Shown here piece after piece: positions 12,210-21,966 of a DNA stretch of 64,000 nt (position 1 is the first letter of the stretch; each line of letters starts with the position of its first letter). This stretch comes from Serratia fonticola (GTDB lineage Bacteria; Pseudomonadota; Gammaproteobacteria; Enterobacterales; Enterobacteriaceae): assembly GCF_001006005.1 (NCBI RefSeq), contig NZ_CP011254.1, positions 248,001 through 312,000 of the forward strand, written 5' to 3'. A model generated the notes under the pieces. It was not told where the DNA came from, did no database searches, and saw nothing but the letters and a program-made list of their open reading frames with translations. A program made the position numbers and the translations under genes.

Positions 12210-12956
12210 TCAGTAATTCAGATAGAAATCGGTAATCAACTGGCGGAAGTCGGTGGTGTAGCTGCCATCCGCCAGTTTTATTGCCAACTCCGCCTCTTCT
12301 TTCGCCACCGGTTTACGCGCTAATGCCAGCATCAAGCGGTGCTTTGGCGTATCGGCCCGGTCACTGATGTTCAGCCGCCGTGCGGTGTGCCAGCCACGTT
12401 GGTGGGCATTCACTTCAAAAGCTTCGCCAATCTCGTAAGGCAGCACTACGCAGAACTGCCCCTCCGCCGTTATCAATCGTTCGGCGCTATCCAGCAAGGC
12501 GTCGTGAGTCAGGGTTCCGGTATAACGGGCGTTGGTGCGGGCCAGATCGCGACAGGCGACGGAAGGTTCAAAATACGGTGGATTGCTGACGATCAGATCG
12601 TAACAATGGGCATGCTGCTGGGCAAAATGATGAATATCCTGGCTGTGCACCTGGATCTTCTGCGGCCAAGGTGACTCCAACACGTTATCACGTGCCTGCA
12701 AGGCGGCGGCGTTATCCAGCTCAACCGCATCGATGGTGACCTCGCTAGCCGTGCGCTGCGCCAACATCAGGGCGATCAGCCCACTGCCGCAGCCAATATC
12801 CAGCACCCGCTGCACGTTATCCACGGCAGTCCAGGCGCCGAGCATAACCGCATCGGTACCCACCTTCATCGCACAACGATCGTGGGCGACAAAGAACTGT
12901 TTAAAGGTAAAACCGCCGCGGCGCGGGGTCGATTTTGTTTTAATTTGATTACTCAC
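12210..12956 (-). CDS. trmN6: tRNA1(Val) (adenine(37)-N6)-methyltransferase
   Basis: Makes m6A at position 37 of tRNA1(Val) (YfiC in E. coli). Class I Rossmann methyltransferase with the SAM motif VLDIGCGSGLIALMLA and the amino-methyltransferase motif NPPY. The GTG at 12956 (VSNQIKTKSTPRRGGFTFKQFF) gives 248 aa, close to the 245 aa of E. coli; longer ATG starts at 12989 and 13040 add residues absent from the family. The stop lies 4 bp from the convergent end of nadB. Confidence 0.93.
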   Translation of the reverse strand: MSNQIKTKSTPRRGGFTFKQFFVAHDRCAMKVGTDAVMLGAWTAVDNVQRVLDIGCGSGLIALMLAQRTASEVTIDAVELDNAAALQARDNVLESPWPQKIQVHSQDIHHFAQQHAHCYDLIVSNPPYFEPSVACRDLARTNARYTGTLTHDALLDSAERLITAEGQFCVVLPYEIGEAFEVNAHQRGWHTARRLNISDRADTPKHRLMLALARKPVAKEEAELAIKLADGSYTTDFRQLITDFYLNY

Positions 12957-13076
12957 AATGGCCACCAGCAGACAAAACTGGCGTAGCATAAGGCAAACTG
13001 ATCTAGGGTAAAAGTTAAAAAGGGTGAACCCTGCGGCCATCCCGTCTATAATCGGCGCCCCAAGTAGAGGTAGATA

Positions 13077-14393
13077 ATGACAGCAACCAATTTTTCCGAA
13101 CTCGAACTCGATGAGCGCCTGATCCTCGCTTTGCGTGATAAAGGCTACGATCGCCCCACCGCTATCCAGGCCGAGGCGATCCCGCCAGCCATGGACGGGC
13201 GCGACGTATTAGGTTCGGCACCGACCGGCACGGGCAAAACCGCCGCATTCTTGCTGCCGGTTCTGCAGCATCTGCTGGATTTCCCACGCAAGAAGTCTGG
13301 CCCACCGCGCGTACTGATCCTCACCCCGACGCGTGAGCTGGCAATGCAGGTGGCCGATCAGGCTCGTGAATTGGCTGCGCATACCTCGCTGGATATCGCC
13401 ACCATCACCGGCGGCGTGGCGTATATGAACCACGCCGAAGTCTTTAGTGAAAACCAGGACGTGGTGGTTGCTACCACCGGCCGCCTGCTGCAATACATCA
13501 AAGAAGAAAACTTTGACTGCCGCGCGGTAGAAACGCTGATCCTGGATGAAGCCGACCGCATGCTCGATATGGGCTTTGCGCAAGACATCGAAACCATCTC
13601 GGCCGAAACCCGCTGGCGTACCCAGACGTTGCTGTTCTCCGCAACGCTGGAAGGCGAAGCCATCCGCGAGTTTGCCGAGCGCATCCTGAAGGAACCGGTT
13701 GAGGTTGAAGCCGATCCGTCCCGCCGCGAACGTAAAAAAATCCTGCAATGGTATTACCGCGCCGATGACGTGAAGCATAAAACCGCCCTGCTGGTGCATC
13801 TGTTGCAACAGCCGGACGTGCAGAAGTCAGTGATCTTTGTGCGTAAGCGTGAGCGCGTGCATGAGCTGGCCGCCTGGCTACGTGAAGCGGGCATCAATAC
13901 CTGCTATCTCGAAGGGGAAATGGTGCAGGCCAAGCGTAACGAAGCGGTAAAACGCATGATGGATGGCCGCGTCAACGTGCTGGTCGCCACCGACGTTGCG
14001 GCGCGCGGGCTGGATATCCTCGATATCACCCACGTGTTCAACTTCGATATGCCGCGCACCGCCGATACCTATCTGCACCGCATTGGCCGTACTGGCCGTG
14101 CCGGGCGTAAAGGCACCGCCATTTCGCTGGTAGAGGCGCACGATCATCTGCTGCTGGGCAAAGTGGGGCGTTACCTCAATGAGCCACTGAAAGCCCGTGT
14201 GATCGACGAACTGCGTCCGTCCACCAAGGTACCTAGCGAGAAGAGCAACGGTAAACCTTCGAAGAAGGTGCTGGCCAAGCGCATCGAAGACAAGCTGAAG
14301 AACAAAGAGAAGGCCAAGGTGAAGGTACGCCATCGCGACGCGAAAAACGTCGGTAAGCGCCGCCAGCCAAAAGCCAAACCAGACGCACAATAA
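13077..14393 (+). CDS. srmB: ATP-dependent RNA helicase SrmB
   Basis: DEAD-box helicase that helps early assembly of the 50S subunit. It is 438 aa with the Q motif, motif I APTGTGKTA (about residues 45-53), motif II DEAD (about 158-161), motif III SAT, motif V TDVAARGLDI and motif VI HRIGRTGRAGRKG, plus a lysine-rich tail ending KKVLAKRIEDKLKNKEKAK and beyond. The start is preceded by GAGGT. A strong hairpin terminator follows. Confidence 0.96.
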   Translation: MTATNFSELELDERLILALRDKGYDRPTAIQAEAIPPAMDGRDVLGSAPTGTGKTAAFLLPVLQHLLDFPRKKSGPPRVLILTPTRELAMQVADQARELAAHTSLDIATITGGVAYMNHAEVFSENQDVVVATTGRLLQYIKEENFDCRAVETLILDEADRMLDMGFAQDIETISAETRWRTQTLLFSATLEGEAIREFAERILKEPVEVEADPSRRERKKILQWYYRADDVKHKTALLVHLLQQPDVQKSVIFVRKRERVHELAAWLREAGINTCYLEGEMVQAKRNEAVKRMMDGRVNVLVATDVAARGLDILDITHVFNFDMPRTADTYLHRIGRTGRAGRKGTAISLVEAHDHLLLGKVGRYLNEPLKARVIDELRPSTKVPSEKSNGKPSKKVLAKRIEDKLKNKEKAKVKVRHRDAKNVGKRRQPKAKPDAQ

Positions 14394-14406
14394 TCTCTCT
14401 ACCATC

Positions 14407-14440
14407 AAAAAACCGCCATCACTTTGAAGGCGGTTTTTTT
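14407..14440. terminator. bidirectional intrinsic terminator
   Basis: CCGCC (14413-14417) pairs with GGCGG (14429-14433), flanked by six A on the left and seven T on the right, so it can end both srmB (plus) and the convergent ankyrin gene (minus, whose stop is only 5 bases away). Confidence 0.85.
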
Positions 14441-14444
14441 ATTT

Positions 14445-15200
14445 TCAAGGCTGAGTATAGTGCCCGGCCAATTGCTGACTTTTGAGCCAGCTCTCCAATT
14501 GACGGTACTGCTCACGCAACTCGCTATTCTGCAAATGCACTGGCGTCTGGGCAAAGTAATACTGGAACGTTCTCCCTTGCTGATTTTGTGCCTTGGCATC
14601 AGCCCCCGTTTGTAACAGGAGCAGCGCCAACTGTGGTGCGTTGATTTTTGCGGCCAGGTGCAAGGGCGTATCCCCCACTCTGTCACTCAATGAACTATCA
14701 GCCCCGGCATTCAACAGCATACGCACCTGCTCCTCCCGCCCCGCCAGCACGGCAGCGGCTAATGGCGTAGCACCAGTGACCAGATTACGCATATTAACCT
14801 GGGGAGCCTGTTGCAATAACAAGCGTAAATATTGCGCATCCTTAACCATCGCCGCCGTATGCAATGCCCCGTTGCCCTCCATACCAGGTTGCCCAATATC
14901 TGCCCCCGCCTGTATCAATGCCTGTACACTGCCTGGCCTCTGCTGCAGAATCGCCCATTGCAACAGTGTGATCTGCAAATCTCCCCGCACATGTTGCCGT
15001 ACAGCTGTTGCTTGCTGGCTAATTTGCCAAACATCATCCTCAGCCACCGCCTGTGATAAAGACAGGATATCGGTACCCGCAAATGGCGAATTTTGCTGTT
15101 CCATATAGTGCTCCTTGGCTACCATCAATAACCCAGCGATCCCAAACAGGGGCAAAACGAGAGCCGCTATCCTGCAGCCTCTGCACCACCTTTTAGGCAT
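14445..15200 (-). CDS. phlB: ankyrin-repeat protein, likely accessory/inhibitor of the adjacent phospholipase
   Basis: 251 aa with an N-terminal membrane anchor (about residues 9-28, IAALVLPLFGIAGLLMVAK) and about four ankyrin repeats (for example GNGALHTAAMVKDAQYLRLL, TPLAAAVLAGREEQVRMLL, DTPLHLAAKINAPQLALLL). It overlaps the end of the phospholipase gene by 8 bases and is clearly co-transcribed. In Serratia the PhlB/PlaS partner of the PhlA-type phospholipase limits its activity inside the cell; that role is carried over here by gene order and ankyrin content, not shown by the sequence alone. Confidence 0.75.
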   Translation of the reverse strand: MPKRWCRGCRIAALVLPLFGIAGLLMVAKEHYMEQQNSPFAGTDILSLSQAVAEDDVWQISQQATAVRQHVRGDLQITLLQWAILQQRPGSVQALIQAGADIGQPGMEGNGALHTAAMVKDAQYLRLLLQQAPQVNMRNLVTGATPLAAAVLAGREEQVRMLLNAGADSSLSDRVGDTPLHLAAKINAPQLALLLLQTGADAKAQNQQGRTFQYYFAQTPVHLQNSELREQYRQLESWLKSQQLAGHYTQP

Positions 15201-16155
15201 TCGCCTTGATCTCCCATGGCTTCTGTTCCGCCATTGAACTGATTACTTTATCGATGCCATGTGCCGTCATGCTGCGATCGAAATATTTGCTCGGCCGCCA
15301 AGCATCAGTGCCGCTCAGAGTCTCATTGTTGGCAATGGTTATTTTATGCCCGATAGCATCGGGAAGCAGAGAGGTCGACTCCTGCGTCCCCGTCAACATA
15401 TCGTATTGTTCACTGTAACGACGGATCCCGCCAGATTCTGCATCTTGTTTTGCCGCAGCCGGATTAATACCGAAACGGTTCAGAGTATGATCGGAAACCC
15501 CAGCGGCGTTGAATGTTACCGCCAGAGAACCGGTTGCCAACGCCGCCGTTGCTGCCAACCCTCCCCCCAATGAATGGCCGGTGATCACTAAGCCGTCACC
15601 AAACGCCGCTTTGGCATTCTTGGCAATCGCCACGGCATGATTGTACTGCACATCGTCGTACCCCGTAGCCTGACGCACATTGCTCAGCCAATCGCGCATA
15701 TCATTAGTACCGGCGAAGGCCAGCACATAGTGCTGCTTATTCGAATAAATACCCGCCTGTAACCCCGAGGCTGTATCCAATAAACTTGCGGGATCAATGC
15801 CAACACCCAGTAAATCGTTATCACTCATGCGCGAAAAACCCTCTGCACCCTGCCCTGTAAGGTTGTAGACATCCTTGGCCAATAGCGCCAAAGAGTAATC
15901 ACCCTGCTGAGACGCTTGCCCACGAGACATCTCCAGCCTTGGGGCCAAAGGTACCGCAGCAGAGAGATCGCGAGTCAGTGAATCCAACAGGTTTTGTGAA
16001 TTACGACTATTTTCAGAGGGGAGCGACACAGCAACTTTTGTCACCTGTGGCTCGTCGGTGTGGAGTGGTTTTATTGCGTCTTGAGCCGGGAGTGCCGCAG
16101 CAGATACCGCGGTGATGGGCGTCATCGTCGAGATGAAACTCAAAGGCAAACTCAT
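15193..16155 (-). CDS. phlA: PhlA/YplA-type extracellular phospholipase A1
   Basis: 320-aa lipase-like protein with the nucleophile elbow GHSLGGG (about residue 194) and a lipase fold around it (YVLAFAGTNDMRDWLSN before it). No clear cleavable signal peptide is seen although the N-terminus is hydrophobic in places; homologues in Serratia and Yersinia are exported through the flagellar type III apparatus and hydrolyse phospholipids. The start at 16155 has an AAGGAGTC ribosome-binding site. It is the first gene of a two-gene operon with the ankyrin protein. Confidence 0.85.
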   Translation of the reverse strand: MSLPLSFISTMTPITAVSAAALPAQDAIKPLHTDEPQVTKVAVSLPSENSRNSQNLLDSLTRDLSAAVPLAPRLEMSRGQASQQGDYSLALLAKDVYNLTGQGAEGFSRMSDNDLLGVGIDPASLLDTASGLQAGIYSNKQHYVLAFAGTNDMRDWLSNVRQATGYDDVQYNHAVAIAKNAKAAFGDGLVITGHSLGGGLAATAALATGSLAVTFNAAGVSDHTLNRFGINPAAAKQDAESGGIRRYSEQYDMLTGTQESTSLLPDAIGHKITIANNETLSGTDAWRPSKYFDRSMTAHGIDKVISSMAEQKPWEIKANA

Positions 16156-16290
16156 AAAGACTCCTTATCCATAGACAGCCCCAAATGGAACTGATTTAGC
16201 TATCGGCGAGTCATACGAGTTCTGTAATGAGAATGATTATTTTTTGCGGGTAATGTGATCAAAATCTATTTTCTGCCGTGAAGGCATTAA

Positions 16291-16314
16291 AAAAGGGAGC
16301 CGAAGCTCCCTTTT
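16291..16314. terminator. bidirectional hairpin terminator (grcA / phlA side)
   Basis: AAAAGGGAGC (16291-16300) pairs fully with GCTCCCTTTT (16305-16314) around a CGAA tetraloop. It lies 18 bases after the grcA stop and ends grcA on the minus strand; it may also insulate the upstream phlA promoter region. Confidence 0.85.
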
Positions 16315-16331
16315 GTCTACCTAGCCGAAAA

Positions 16332-16715
16332 TTACAGGCTTTCGGTAAAGGTACGTGCGATCACGTCACGTTGCTGTTCTGGCGTCAGTGAGTTGAAACG
16401 CACCGCGTAACCAGAAACACGAATGGTCAGCTGCGGGTATTTCTCTGGGTTCTTAACGGCATCTTCCAGAGTTTCACGGCGCAGCACGTTCACGTTCAGG
16501 TGCTGACCACCTTCTACGCGCACGGTAGGTTGCATTTCCATCGGCACTTCGCGGTACTCGATCTGGCCCAGTTCGCTAACAGGCACGATCTGATCTTCAG
16601 CATAATCCGCTTTGGCACAGACACAGCGCGCTTCTGATTTCTCTTCATCCAGCAGCCAGAAAGAGTTCACCAGTGCTTGATTGTTCGCTTTAGTGATTTG
16701 AATACCAGTAATCAT
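16332..16715 (-). CDS. grcA: autonomous glycyl radical cofactor
   Basis: 127-aa spare C-terminal domain of pyruvate formate-lyase (YfiD in E. coli): it carries the glycyl radical and restores PFL whose own radical site was cut by oxygen. The glycine sits in the near-C-terminal [10 protein letters not shown] motif. The start [11 protein letters not shown] has GGAGGCAAC before it; an in-frame upstream extension to 16826 is not part of the family. It is preceded by FNR-type sites consistent with anaerobic induction. Confidence 0.96.
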   Translation of the reverse strand: MITGIQITKANNQALVNSFWLLDEEKSEARCVCAKADYAEDQIVPVSELGQIEYREVPMEMQPTVRVEGGQHLNVNVLRRETLEDAVKNPEKYPQLTIRVSGYAVRFNSLTPEQQRDVIARTFTESL

Positions 16716-16812
16716 TTTGTTGCCTCCGTAATAGGGAGAAAAATTTCTACGTCGCCGAAAACTCGGTTGTGGTTCCCGGCCATTTGGTAAAACCAATGTT
16801 GTCTTGTTGTTC

Positions 16813-16907
16813 TGTATACCAGTCAAACCGGGTCAATTCTTTGACTAAAATCAATTTTTACGGGGTACTGAAATGAGCGACAGAGGCAAATTTATGTTTT
16901 ATATCAA
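16813..16907 (-). promoter_or_regulatory. FNR-dependent promoter of grcA with two sites
   Basis: TTGACTAAAATCAA at 16841-16854 matches the FNR consensus TTGAT-N4-ATCAA at 9 of 10 positions. On the minus strand TATACA (16818-16813), with TGG before it, is an extended -10. The start site would fall near 16806, putting the FNR site at about -41.5, a class II position. A degenerate second site with an intact ATCAA half (16894-16907) is centred 53 bases further upstream, the same spacing as the two sites of E. coli yfiD. Confidence 0.7.
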
Positions 16908-17063
16908 TTTTACCTTTTTGCTCATTAAAATTATTTTTGTAAATTTTCAAAAATATTTGTATACCTCGCTCGCCATACCCATTGAAAAAGCGGGTTTCGC
17001 CGAGCGGAGGTTAACGGTAAGCTATGCACCATGAATTGCTAACAAAAACAAAGGAGAGTGCTT

Positions 17064-17747
17064 ATGTCTACCTCCCTCACCTGGCACGACGTCATCGGCA
17101 AAGAGAAAGAGCAGCCTTACTTTCTGGATACACTCGCCTTTGTAGCTAATGAACGCCAGGCTGGTAAGACCATTTATCCACCGCAGAAAGACGTGTTTAA
17201 CGCTTTCCGCTTTACCGAGTTGGCAGACGTCAAAGTGGTGATCCTGGGGCAAGATCCCTATCACGGCCCGAACCAGGCCCATGGCCTGTCGTTTTCCGTG
17301 CGCCCTGGCATCCCTGCGCCGCCTTCACTGGTCAATATGTACAAAGAGCTGGTGACGGATATCCCCGGCTTTGAACGCCCGACACACGGCTGCCTGCAAA
17401 GCTGGGCCGAGCAAGGCGTACTGCTGCTCAATACCGTATTAACCGTTGAAGGTGGCCGGGCGCATTCTCATGCCAATCTGGGCTGGGAAACCTTTACCGA
17501 CAAGGTCATTGCCGCGCTAAACGAAAATCGCGAGGGTGTCGTGTTCCTGCTGTGGGGCTCACACGCACAAAAGAAAGGGAGCTTTATCGATCGCCAGCGC
17601 CATCATGTGTTGAAAGCGCCGCATCCCTCCCCGCTTTCTGCCCATCGCGGTTTCCTGGGTTGCCACCACTTTTCGCAAACCAATCAGTTACTGGAACAAC
17701 AAGGCCTGGCACCGATTGACTGGGTGCCACACCTGCCGCAGGAATGA
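17064..17747 (+). CDS. ung: uracil-DNA glycosylase
   Basis: Removes uracil from DNA to start base-excision repair. 227 aa, family 1. The water-activating motif GQDPYHGP (about residues 62-69) and the minor-groove loop [10 protein letters not shown] (about 187-196) are intact. The start at 17064 is 10 bases after AGGAG; the in-frame start at 17058 would add only two residues. It is divergent from grcA and convergent with grpE. Confidence 0.97.
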   Translation: MSTSLTWHDVIGKEKEQPYFLDTLAFVANERQAGKTIYPPQKDVFNAFRFTELADVKVVILGQDPYHGPNQAHGLSFSVRPGIPAPPSLVNMYKELVTDIPGFERPTHGCLQSWAEQGVLLLNTVLTVEGGRAHSHANLGWETFTDKVIAALNENREGVVFLLWGSHAQKKGSFIDRQRHHVLKAPHPSPLSAHRGFLGCHHFSQTNQLLEQQGLAPIDWVPHLPQE

Positions 17748-17756
17748 TCCAGGCAC

Positions 17757-17783
17757 AAAAAAGGCACCACGAAGGTGCCTTTA
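17757..17783. terminator. bidirectional terminator between ung and grpE
   Basis: GGCACC (17763-17768) pairs with GGTGCC (17774-17779), with six A before and a T-rich stretch after, so both convergent genes can end here. Confidence 0.85.
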
Positions 17784-17799
17784 TCCCCAGCAAGTCTTA

Positions 17800-18375
17800 T
17801 TAAGACTTGGCTTTGGATACCGCTACCATCGCAGGGCGCAGCAGGCGGCCATTCAGCGTGTAGCCTTTCTGCATCACCATCATCACATGGTTCGGCTGAT
17901 GGTCGGCTGATTCCATCAGGCTCATCGCCTGGTGAACGTCCGGGTTGAATGGCACGTTGAGCTCGCCTACCACTTCGATGCCGTACTTGCGTACCGCGTC
18001 CAGCAGTGACTTCAGCGTCAGTTCAATCCCTTCGATCATCGCGACCAGTTCAGGGTTGTTCTTGTCCGCCAGCTCCAGCGCACGCTCCAGGTTGTCGATC
18101 ACCGGCAGCAAATCACCGGAGAATTTTTCCAGCGCGAATTTGTGAGCCTTCTCGACATCCAGCTCGCTACGGCGACGAACGTTTTCCATTTCGGCCTTGG
18201 CACGCAGCACACTGTCACGCTCGCGTTGCTGAGCTTCAGCCAGTTGGGCTTCCAACTCGGCAATGCGATCATCGCGCAGATCGGCGCCTGCCGCCATGGC
18301 TTCCTCGTGCTGTGCTTGCTGTTCCATTTCTTCCGAGGCTTGCTCGTTTGGCGTCTTCTGTTCTTTACTACTCAT
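17800..18375 (-). CDS. grpE: nucleotide exchange factor GrpE
   Basis: Exchange factor that releases ADP from DnaK. 191 aa: an acidic, coiled-coil N-terminal half (about residues 1-110) and the C-terminal beta domain ending ..[18 protein letters not shown], the family signature. A heat-shock-type promoter precedes it (18418-18445). It is divergent from nadK. Confidence 0.97.
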   Translation of the reverse strand: MSSKEQKTPNEQASEEMEQQAQHEEAMAAGADLRDDRIAELEAQLAEAQQRERDSVLRAKAEMENVRRRSELDVEKAHKFALEKFSGDLLPVIDNLERALELADKNNPELVAMIEGIELTLKSLLDAVRKYGIEVVGELNVPFNPDVHQAMSLMESADHQPNHVMMVMQKGYTLNGRLLRPAMVAVSKAKS

Positions 18376-18417
18376 GAATATCTCCGCGTTTTAGCATTAA
18401 TCTCGCAACTTGGCTTA

Positions 18418-18445
18418 TTATGGGGATCAAAACCGGGGTTTCAAG
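18418..18445 (-). promoter_or_regulatory. sigma-32 heat-shock promoter of grpE
   Basis: On the minus strand CTTGAAA (18445-18439) and CCCCATAA (18425-18418) are 13 bases apart, an almost perfect RpoH promoter (CTTGAAA, 13-15 nt, CCCCATNT). The transcript would start near 18411, about 35 bases before the grpE start. Confidence 0.85.
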
Positions 18446-18499
18446 TCAACCGGTCACAATGTGGGGCATAAACCGTCCCTGGTGAGGAAAATGGCAGCG

Positions 18500-19378
18500 A
18501 TGAAGAAAAAATTTGCATGTATTGGCATTGTTGGGCACCCGCGTCACCCTTCCGCATTGGCTACTCATGAAATGCTGTTTGAATGGTTGGTTGCCCGTGG
18601 CTACAAGGTGATCCTTGAACGCCAGATTGCCCACGATTTGGGCATGAAAGACGTAGACACCGGCAGCCTGGCGGAGATTGGTCAACGGGCCGATCTGGCC
18701 GTCGTGGTGGGTGGTGACGGTAATATGCTGGGCGCAGCGCGGGTATTGGCGCGTTATGACATCAAGGTGATCGGGGTAAACCGTGGCAATCTCGGCTTCC
18801 TGACCGATCTCGACCCGGACAACGCACTCCAGCAGTTGGCGGACGTGCTGGAAGGGGAATATATCGACGAGAAACGCTTCCTGCTGGAAACCATCGTCCA
18901 TAAAGAGCACCAGCAATGCCGCGTCAGCACCGCGATTAACGAAGTGGTGCTACACCCTGGCAAGGTGGCGCATATGATCGAGTTCGAAGTCTATATTGAC
19001 GATCGCTTCGCCTTCTCGCAGCGTTCCGATGGGCTGATCATCGCCACGCCAACCGGTTCTACCGCCTACTCACTTTCCGCAGGTGGGCCCATTCTGACTC
19101 CATCACTGGAAGCCATCGCGCTGGTGCCAATGTTCCCGCACACGCTTTCCGCCCGGCCGCTGGTGATCAACGGCGACAGCACCATTCGCCTGAAGTTTTC
19201 CCATATCGGCAGCGATCTGGAAATCAGCTGCGACAGCCAGATCGCCCTGCCCATCCAGGAAGGCGAAGAGGTACTAATCCGCCGCAGCGACTTCCACTTA
19301 AACCTGATCCACCCCAAGGACTACAGCTATTTCAATACGTTGAGCACCAAATTGGGCTGGTCAAAAAAATTATTCTAA
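18500..19378 (+). CDS. nadK: NAD kinase
   Basis: Phosphorylates NAD to NADP with ATP. With the ATG at 18500 the product is 292 aa, the same as E. coli, and starts [17 protein letters not shown]. An ATG 9 bases upstream (18491) is possible but very close to the GAGG at 18484. The catalytic [13 protein letters not shown] motif (about residues 69-81), the NEVVLHPGK segment and the [17 protein letters not shown] motif are present. Confidence 0.95.
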   Translation: MKKKFACIGIVGHPRHPSALATHEMLFEWLVARGYKVILERQIAHDLGMKDVDTGSLAEIGQRADLAVVVGGDGNMLGAARVLARYDIKVIGVNRGNLGFLTDLDPDNALQQLADVLEGEYIDEKRFLLETIVHKEHQQCRVSTAINEVVLHPGKVAHMIEFEVYIDDRFAFSQRSDGLIIATPTGSTAYSLSAGGPILTPSLEAIALVPMFPHTLSARPLVINGDSTIRLKFSHIGSDLEISCDSQIALPIQEGEEVLIRRSDFHLNLIHPKDYSYFNTLSTKLGWSKKLF

Positions 19379-19394
19379 AAATGGCGCCAACCGC

Positions 19395-19454
19395 TTTACT
19401 GTATATAAAACCAGTTTATACTGTATGAAATCACAGTTATGTGTTTATACACAG
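19395..19454 (+). promoter_or_regulatory. recN promoter with three LexA boxes
   Basis: The -35 TTTACT (19395-19400) and -10 TATACT (19418-19423) are 17 bases apart. Three SOS boxes overlap it: CTGTATATAAAACCAG (19399-19414), CTGTATGAAATCACAG (19421-19436, perfect CTGT-N8-ACAG) and ATGTGTTTATACACAG (19439-19454, one mismatch). The third ends just before the ribosome-binding site. Confidence 0.9.
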
Positions 19455-19464
19455 GAAGGTCCCT

Positions 19465-21126
19465 ATGTTGGCGCAATTAACCATCAGCAATTTTGCTATC
19501 GTTCGTGAGTTGGAGATCGACTTTCAAGCGGGTATGACGGCAATCACCGGTGAGACCGGTGCCGGTAAGTCGATTGCTATAGATGCGTTAGGCCTGTGCC
19601 TCGGCAACCGCGCAGACGGCAACGTCGTACGTCTGGGGGCCTCCCGTGCCGATATCTGTGCCCGTTTCTCACTGGCAGATACCCCATCCGCCCGCGAATG
19701 GCTGGAGCAAAACCAGCTGGATGACAGCAACGAGTGCCTGCTGCGCCGGGTGATCGGGACAGATGGCCGCTCCCGTGGTTTTATCAACGGCACCGCCGTT
19801 CCCCTTTCCCAATTGCGGGAACTTGGCCAACGCCTGATCCAGATCCACGGCCAGCATGCTCACCAGCTGCTGCTAAAACCCGAACACCAAAAACAGTTGC
19901 TGGATGCCTATGCTGGCGAACCCGCCCTACAGGCAGCCATGCACCAGGCTTACCACCAATGGCATCAAAGCTGCCGCGAACTGGCGCACCATCAGCAGCA
20001 ATCTCTCGAACGCGATGCCCGCAAGCAACTGCTGCAATACCAGTTGAAAGAGCTGAACGAATTCGCCCCACAGGCCGGTGAATTTGAGCAGATCGACAGC
20101 GAATACAAGCGTCTGGCCAACAGCGGCCAGTTGCTGACCCTAAGCCAGCAGGCCCTACAACTGCTAGCCGATGACGAACAACACAACATGCTCAGCCAGC
20201 TCTACACCACCAAGCACCTGCTGCTGGACCTGATCGGCATGGATGAGAAGTTAAGCGGCCTGCTGGATATGCTGGAAGAGGCCTCGATCCAAATCAGCGA
20301 AGCCAGCGATGAACTGCGCCATTACGCAGACCGCATGGATCTCGATCCCAACCGCCTGCATGAGCTGGAACAGCGCCTGTCGCGCCAAATCAGCCTGGCA
20401 CGTAAGCACCATGTTTCACCGGAAGAATTACCCGGCCTGCATCAACAACTGCTGGATGAGCAACAGCTGCTTTCCCAACAGGCCAGCGATCAGCAACACC
20501 TGAGCGAGGCGGTCAACCTGCATCATCAACAGGCACTGGCGCTGGCAGAACAGTTGCACCAGAAGCGGCAGCACTATGCGGCCGAGTTAACTACCCTGAT
20601 CACCGAGAGCATGAATGCGCTCTCGATGCCGCACGGCAAATTTAATATCGACGTCCGCTTTGAACCGGAATACCTGAGCAGTGAGGGGGCCAGCCGCGTT
20701 GAGTTCTGCGTCTCCACCAACCCGGGGCAGCCGCTGCAGCCGCTGGCAAAAGTGGCCTCCGGCGGTGAGCTTTCCCGCATCGCGTTAGCCATCCAGGTCA
20801 TTACCGCCCGTAAAATGGAAACCCCGGCGCTGATCTTCGATGAGGTGGACGTAGGCATCAGTGGCCCAACGGCCGCCATTGTTGGCCGCCTGCTGCGTCA
20901 GTTGGGTGAATCAACTCAGGTTATGTGCGTGACCCACCTGCCGCAGGTCGCCGGTTGCGGTCATCAGCATTTATTTGTCAGCAAGCAAACCGACGGCACG
21001 GTAACCGAAACCCAGATGTCCCCCTTGGACAAACGTGCCCGTCTGCAAGAGTTGGCGCGCCTGCTCGGCGGCAGTGAAGTCACTAAAAATACGCTGGCAA
21101 ACGCAAAAGAATTGCTGGCCGCATAA
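19465..21126 (+). CDS. recN: DNA repair protein RecN
   Basis: SMC-like ATPase that tethers DNA during double-strand break repair, strongly SOS-induced. 553 aa from the ATG at 19465, with AGGAAGG before it. Walker A GETGAGKS is at about residues 30-37, a coiled-coil arm fills about residues 150-370, the ABC signature SGGEL is near 431 and Walker [13 protein letters not shown] near 455. Three LexA boxes precede it. Confidence 0.97.
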   Translation: MLAQLTISNFAIVRELEIDFQAGMTAITGETGAGKSIAIDALGLCLGNRADGNVVRLGASRADICARFSLADTPSAREWLEQNQLDDSNECLLRRVIGTDGRSRGFINGTAVPLSQLRELGQRLIQIHGQHAHQLLLKPEHQKQLLDAYAGEPALQAAMHQAYHQWHQSCRELAHHQQQSLERDARKQLLQYQLKELNEFAPQAGEFEQIDSEYKRLANSGQLLTLSQQALQLLADDEQHNMLSQLYTTKHLLLDLIGMDEKLSGLLDMLEEASIQISEASDELRHYADRMDLDPNRLHELEQRLSRQISLARKHHVSPEELPGLHQQLLDEQQLLSQQASDQQHLSEAVNLHHQQALALAEQLHQKRQHYAAELTTLITESMNALSMPHGKFNIDVRFEPEYLSSEGASRVEFCVSTNPGQPLQPLAKVASGGELSRIALAIQVITARKMETPALIFDEVDVGISGPTAAIVGRLLRQLGESTQVMCVTHLPQVAGCGHQHLFVSKQTDGTVTETQMSPLDKRARLQELARLLGGSEVTKNTLANAKELLAA

Positions 21127-21229
21127 CTTTTTTACTTTCCTGAGGTCATAATGAGGCCCTGTAAAGGTTCCCAACTGCTGCAAGGTCTATTATCATCGGC
21201 ATCCTATGCCCTAAAGGAATGTGATTATT

Positions 21230-21568
21230 ATGCGCTGTAAAATGCTGACAGCTGCCGCTGTGGTTCTTGTGATGCTGACCGCAGGCTGTTCTACTTTTGA
21301 GAAGGTGGTTTACCGGCCTGATATCAACCAGGGTAACTACCTGACACCAACCGACGTGGCAAAAATCCACAAGGGAATGACGCAACAACAGGTTGCTTAC
21401 ACATTGGGCACGCCAATGATGCAGGATCCGTTTGGTACCCAGACATGGTTCTACGTGTTCCGCCAAGAGCCAGGCCATGAGAAGATCACGCAGCAAACGC
21501 TGACGTTGACGTTCGACAGCGCAGGCGTGTTGACGGATCTGCAGAATAAACCGGCACTGACCGAGTAA
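21230..21568 (+). CDS. bamE: outer-membrane assembly lipoprotein BamE
   Basis: Small lipoprotein of the BAM complex that inserts beta-barrels into the outer membrane (SmpA). 112 aa from the ATG at 21230. The signal ends in the lipobox LTAGC, with cysteine about residue 20; the mature part has the conserved [11 protein letters not shown] and [25 protein letters not shown] precedes the start. It is followed by a terminator shared with the convergent rnfH. Confidence 0.96.
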   Translation: MRCKMLTAAAVVLVMLTAGCSTFEKVVYRPDINQGNYLTPTDVAKIHKGMTQQQVAYTLGTPMMQDPFGTQTWFYVFRQEPGHEKITQQTLTLTFDSAGVLTDLQNKPALTE

Positions 21569-21662
21569 GCCGAGCCGGAGCTGTCATCCGGCCCGTGGGG
21601 GAAGAGTGAGATCCTTCATGACAGTCGCAGGCTGCAACTCGGAAGACAACGTTCTGATGAAG

Positions 21663-21691
21663 ATAAGGCGCATTAAGCGCCTTATTTTTTT
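21663..21691. terminator. terminator at the end of bamE, overlapping the rnfH 3' end
   Basis: ATAAGGCGC (21663-21671) pairs with GCGCCTTAT (21677-21685) around ATTAA, followed by a T run to 21691. The hairpin runs into the last codons of rnfH. Confidence 0.85.
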
Positions 21692-21966
21692 GCCTTTTCC
21701 GCCCGCTGACGGCGCAGTTCTTTCGGATCGGCAATCAATGGCCGGTAAATCTCTACCCTGTCGCCATCATTGAGCGCATCGCTCAGCTTAGCCGGTCGGC
21801 TGTAAATACCCACCTTGTTGCTGGCCAAATCGATATCGCTCCGTAGCTCTAACAGCCCTGAAGCCAGGATGGCCTGCTCAACGCTGCTGCCTGCGGCCAA
21901 CTTAACCTGGCGCACATACTGGCGTTCTGGCAACGCATAGACCACCTCAACGCGTATCTCAGACAC
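21682..21966 (-). CDS. rnfH: RnfH family protein (ubiquitin-like fold)
   Basis: 94-aa protein of the RnfH/YfjF family; the function is uncertain. It starts [28 protein letters not shown], with the family's [25 protein letters not shown] in the second half. It overlaps the end of ratA by 8 bases in the ratA-rnfH pair. Confidence 0.92.
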   Translation of the reverse strand: MSEIRVEVVYALPERQYVRQVKLAAGSSVEQAILASGLLELRSDIDLASNKVGIYSRPAKLSDALNDGDRVEIYRPLIADPKELRRQRAEKAKK

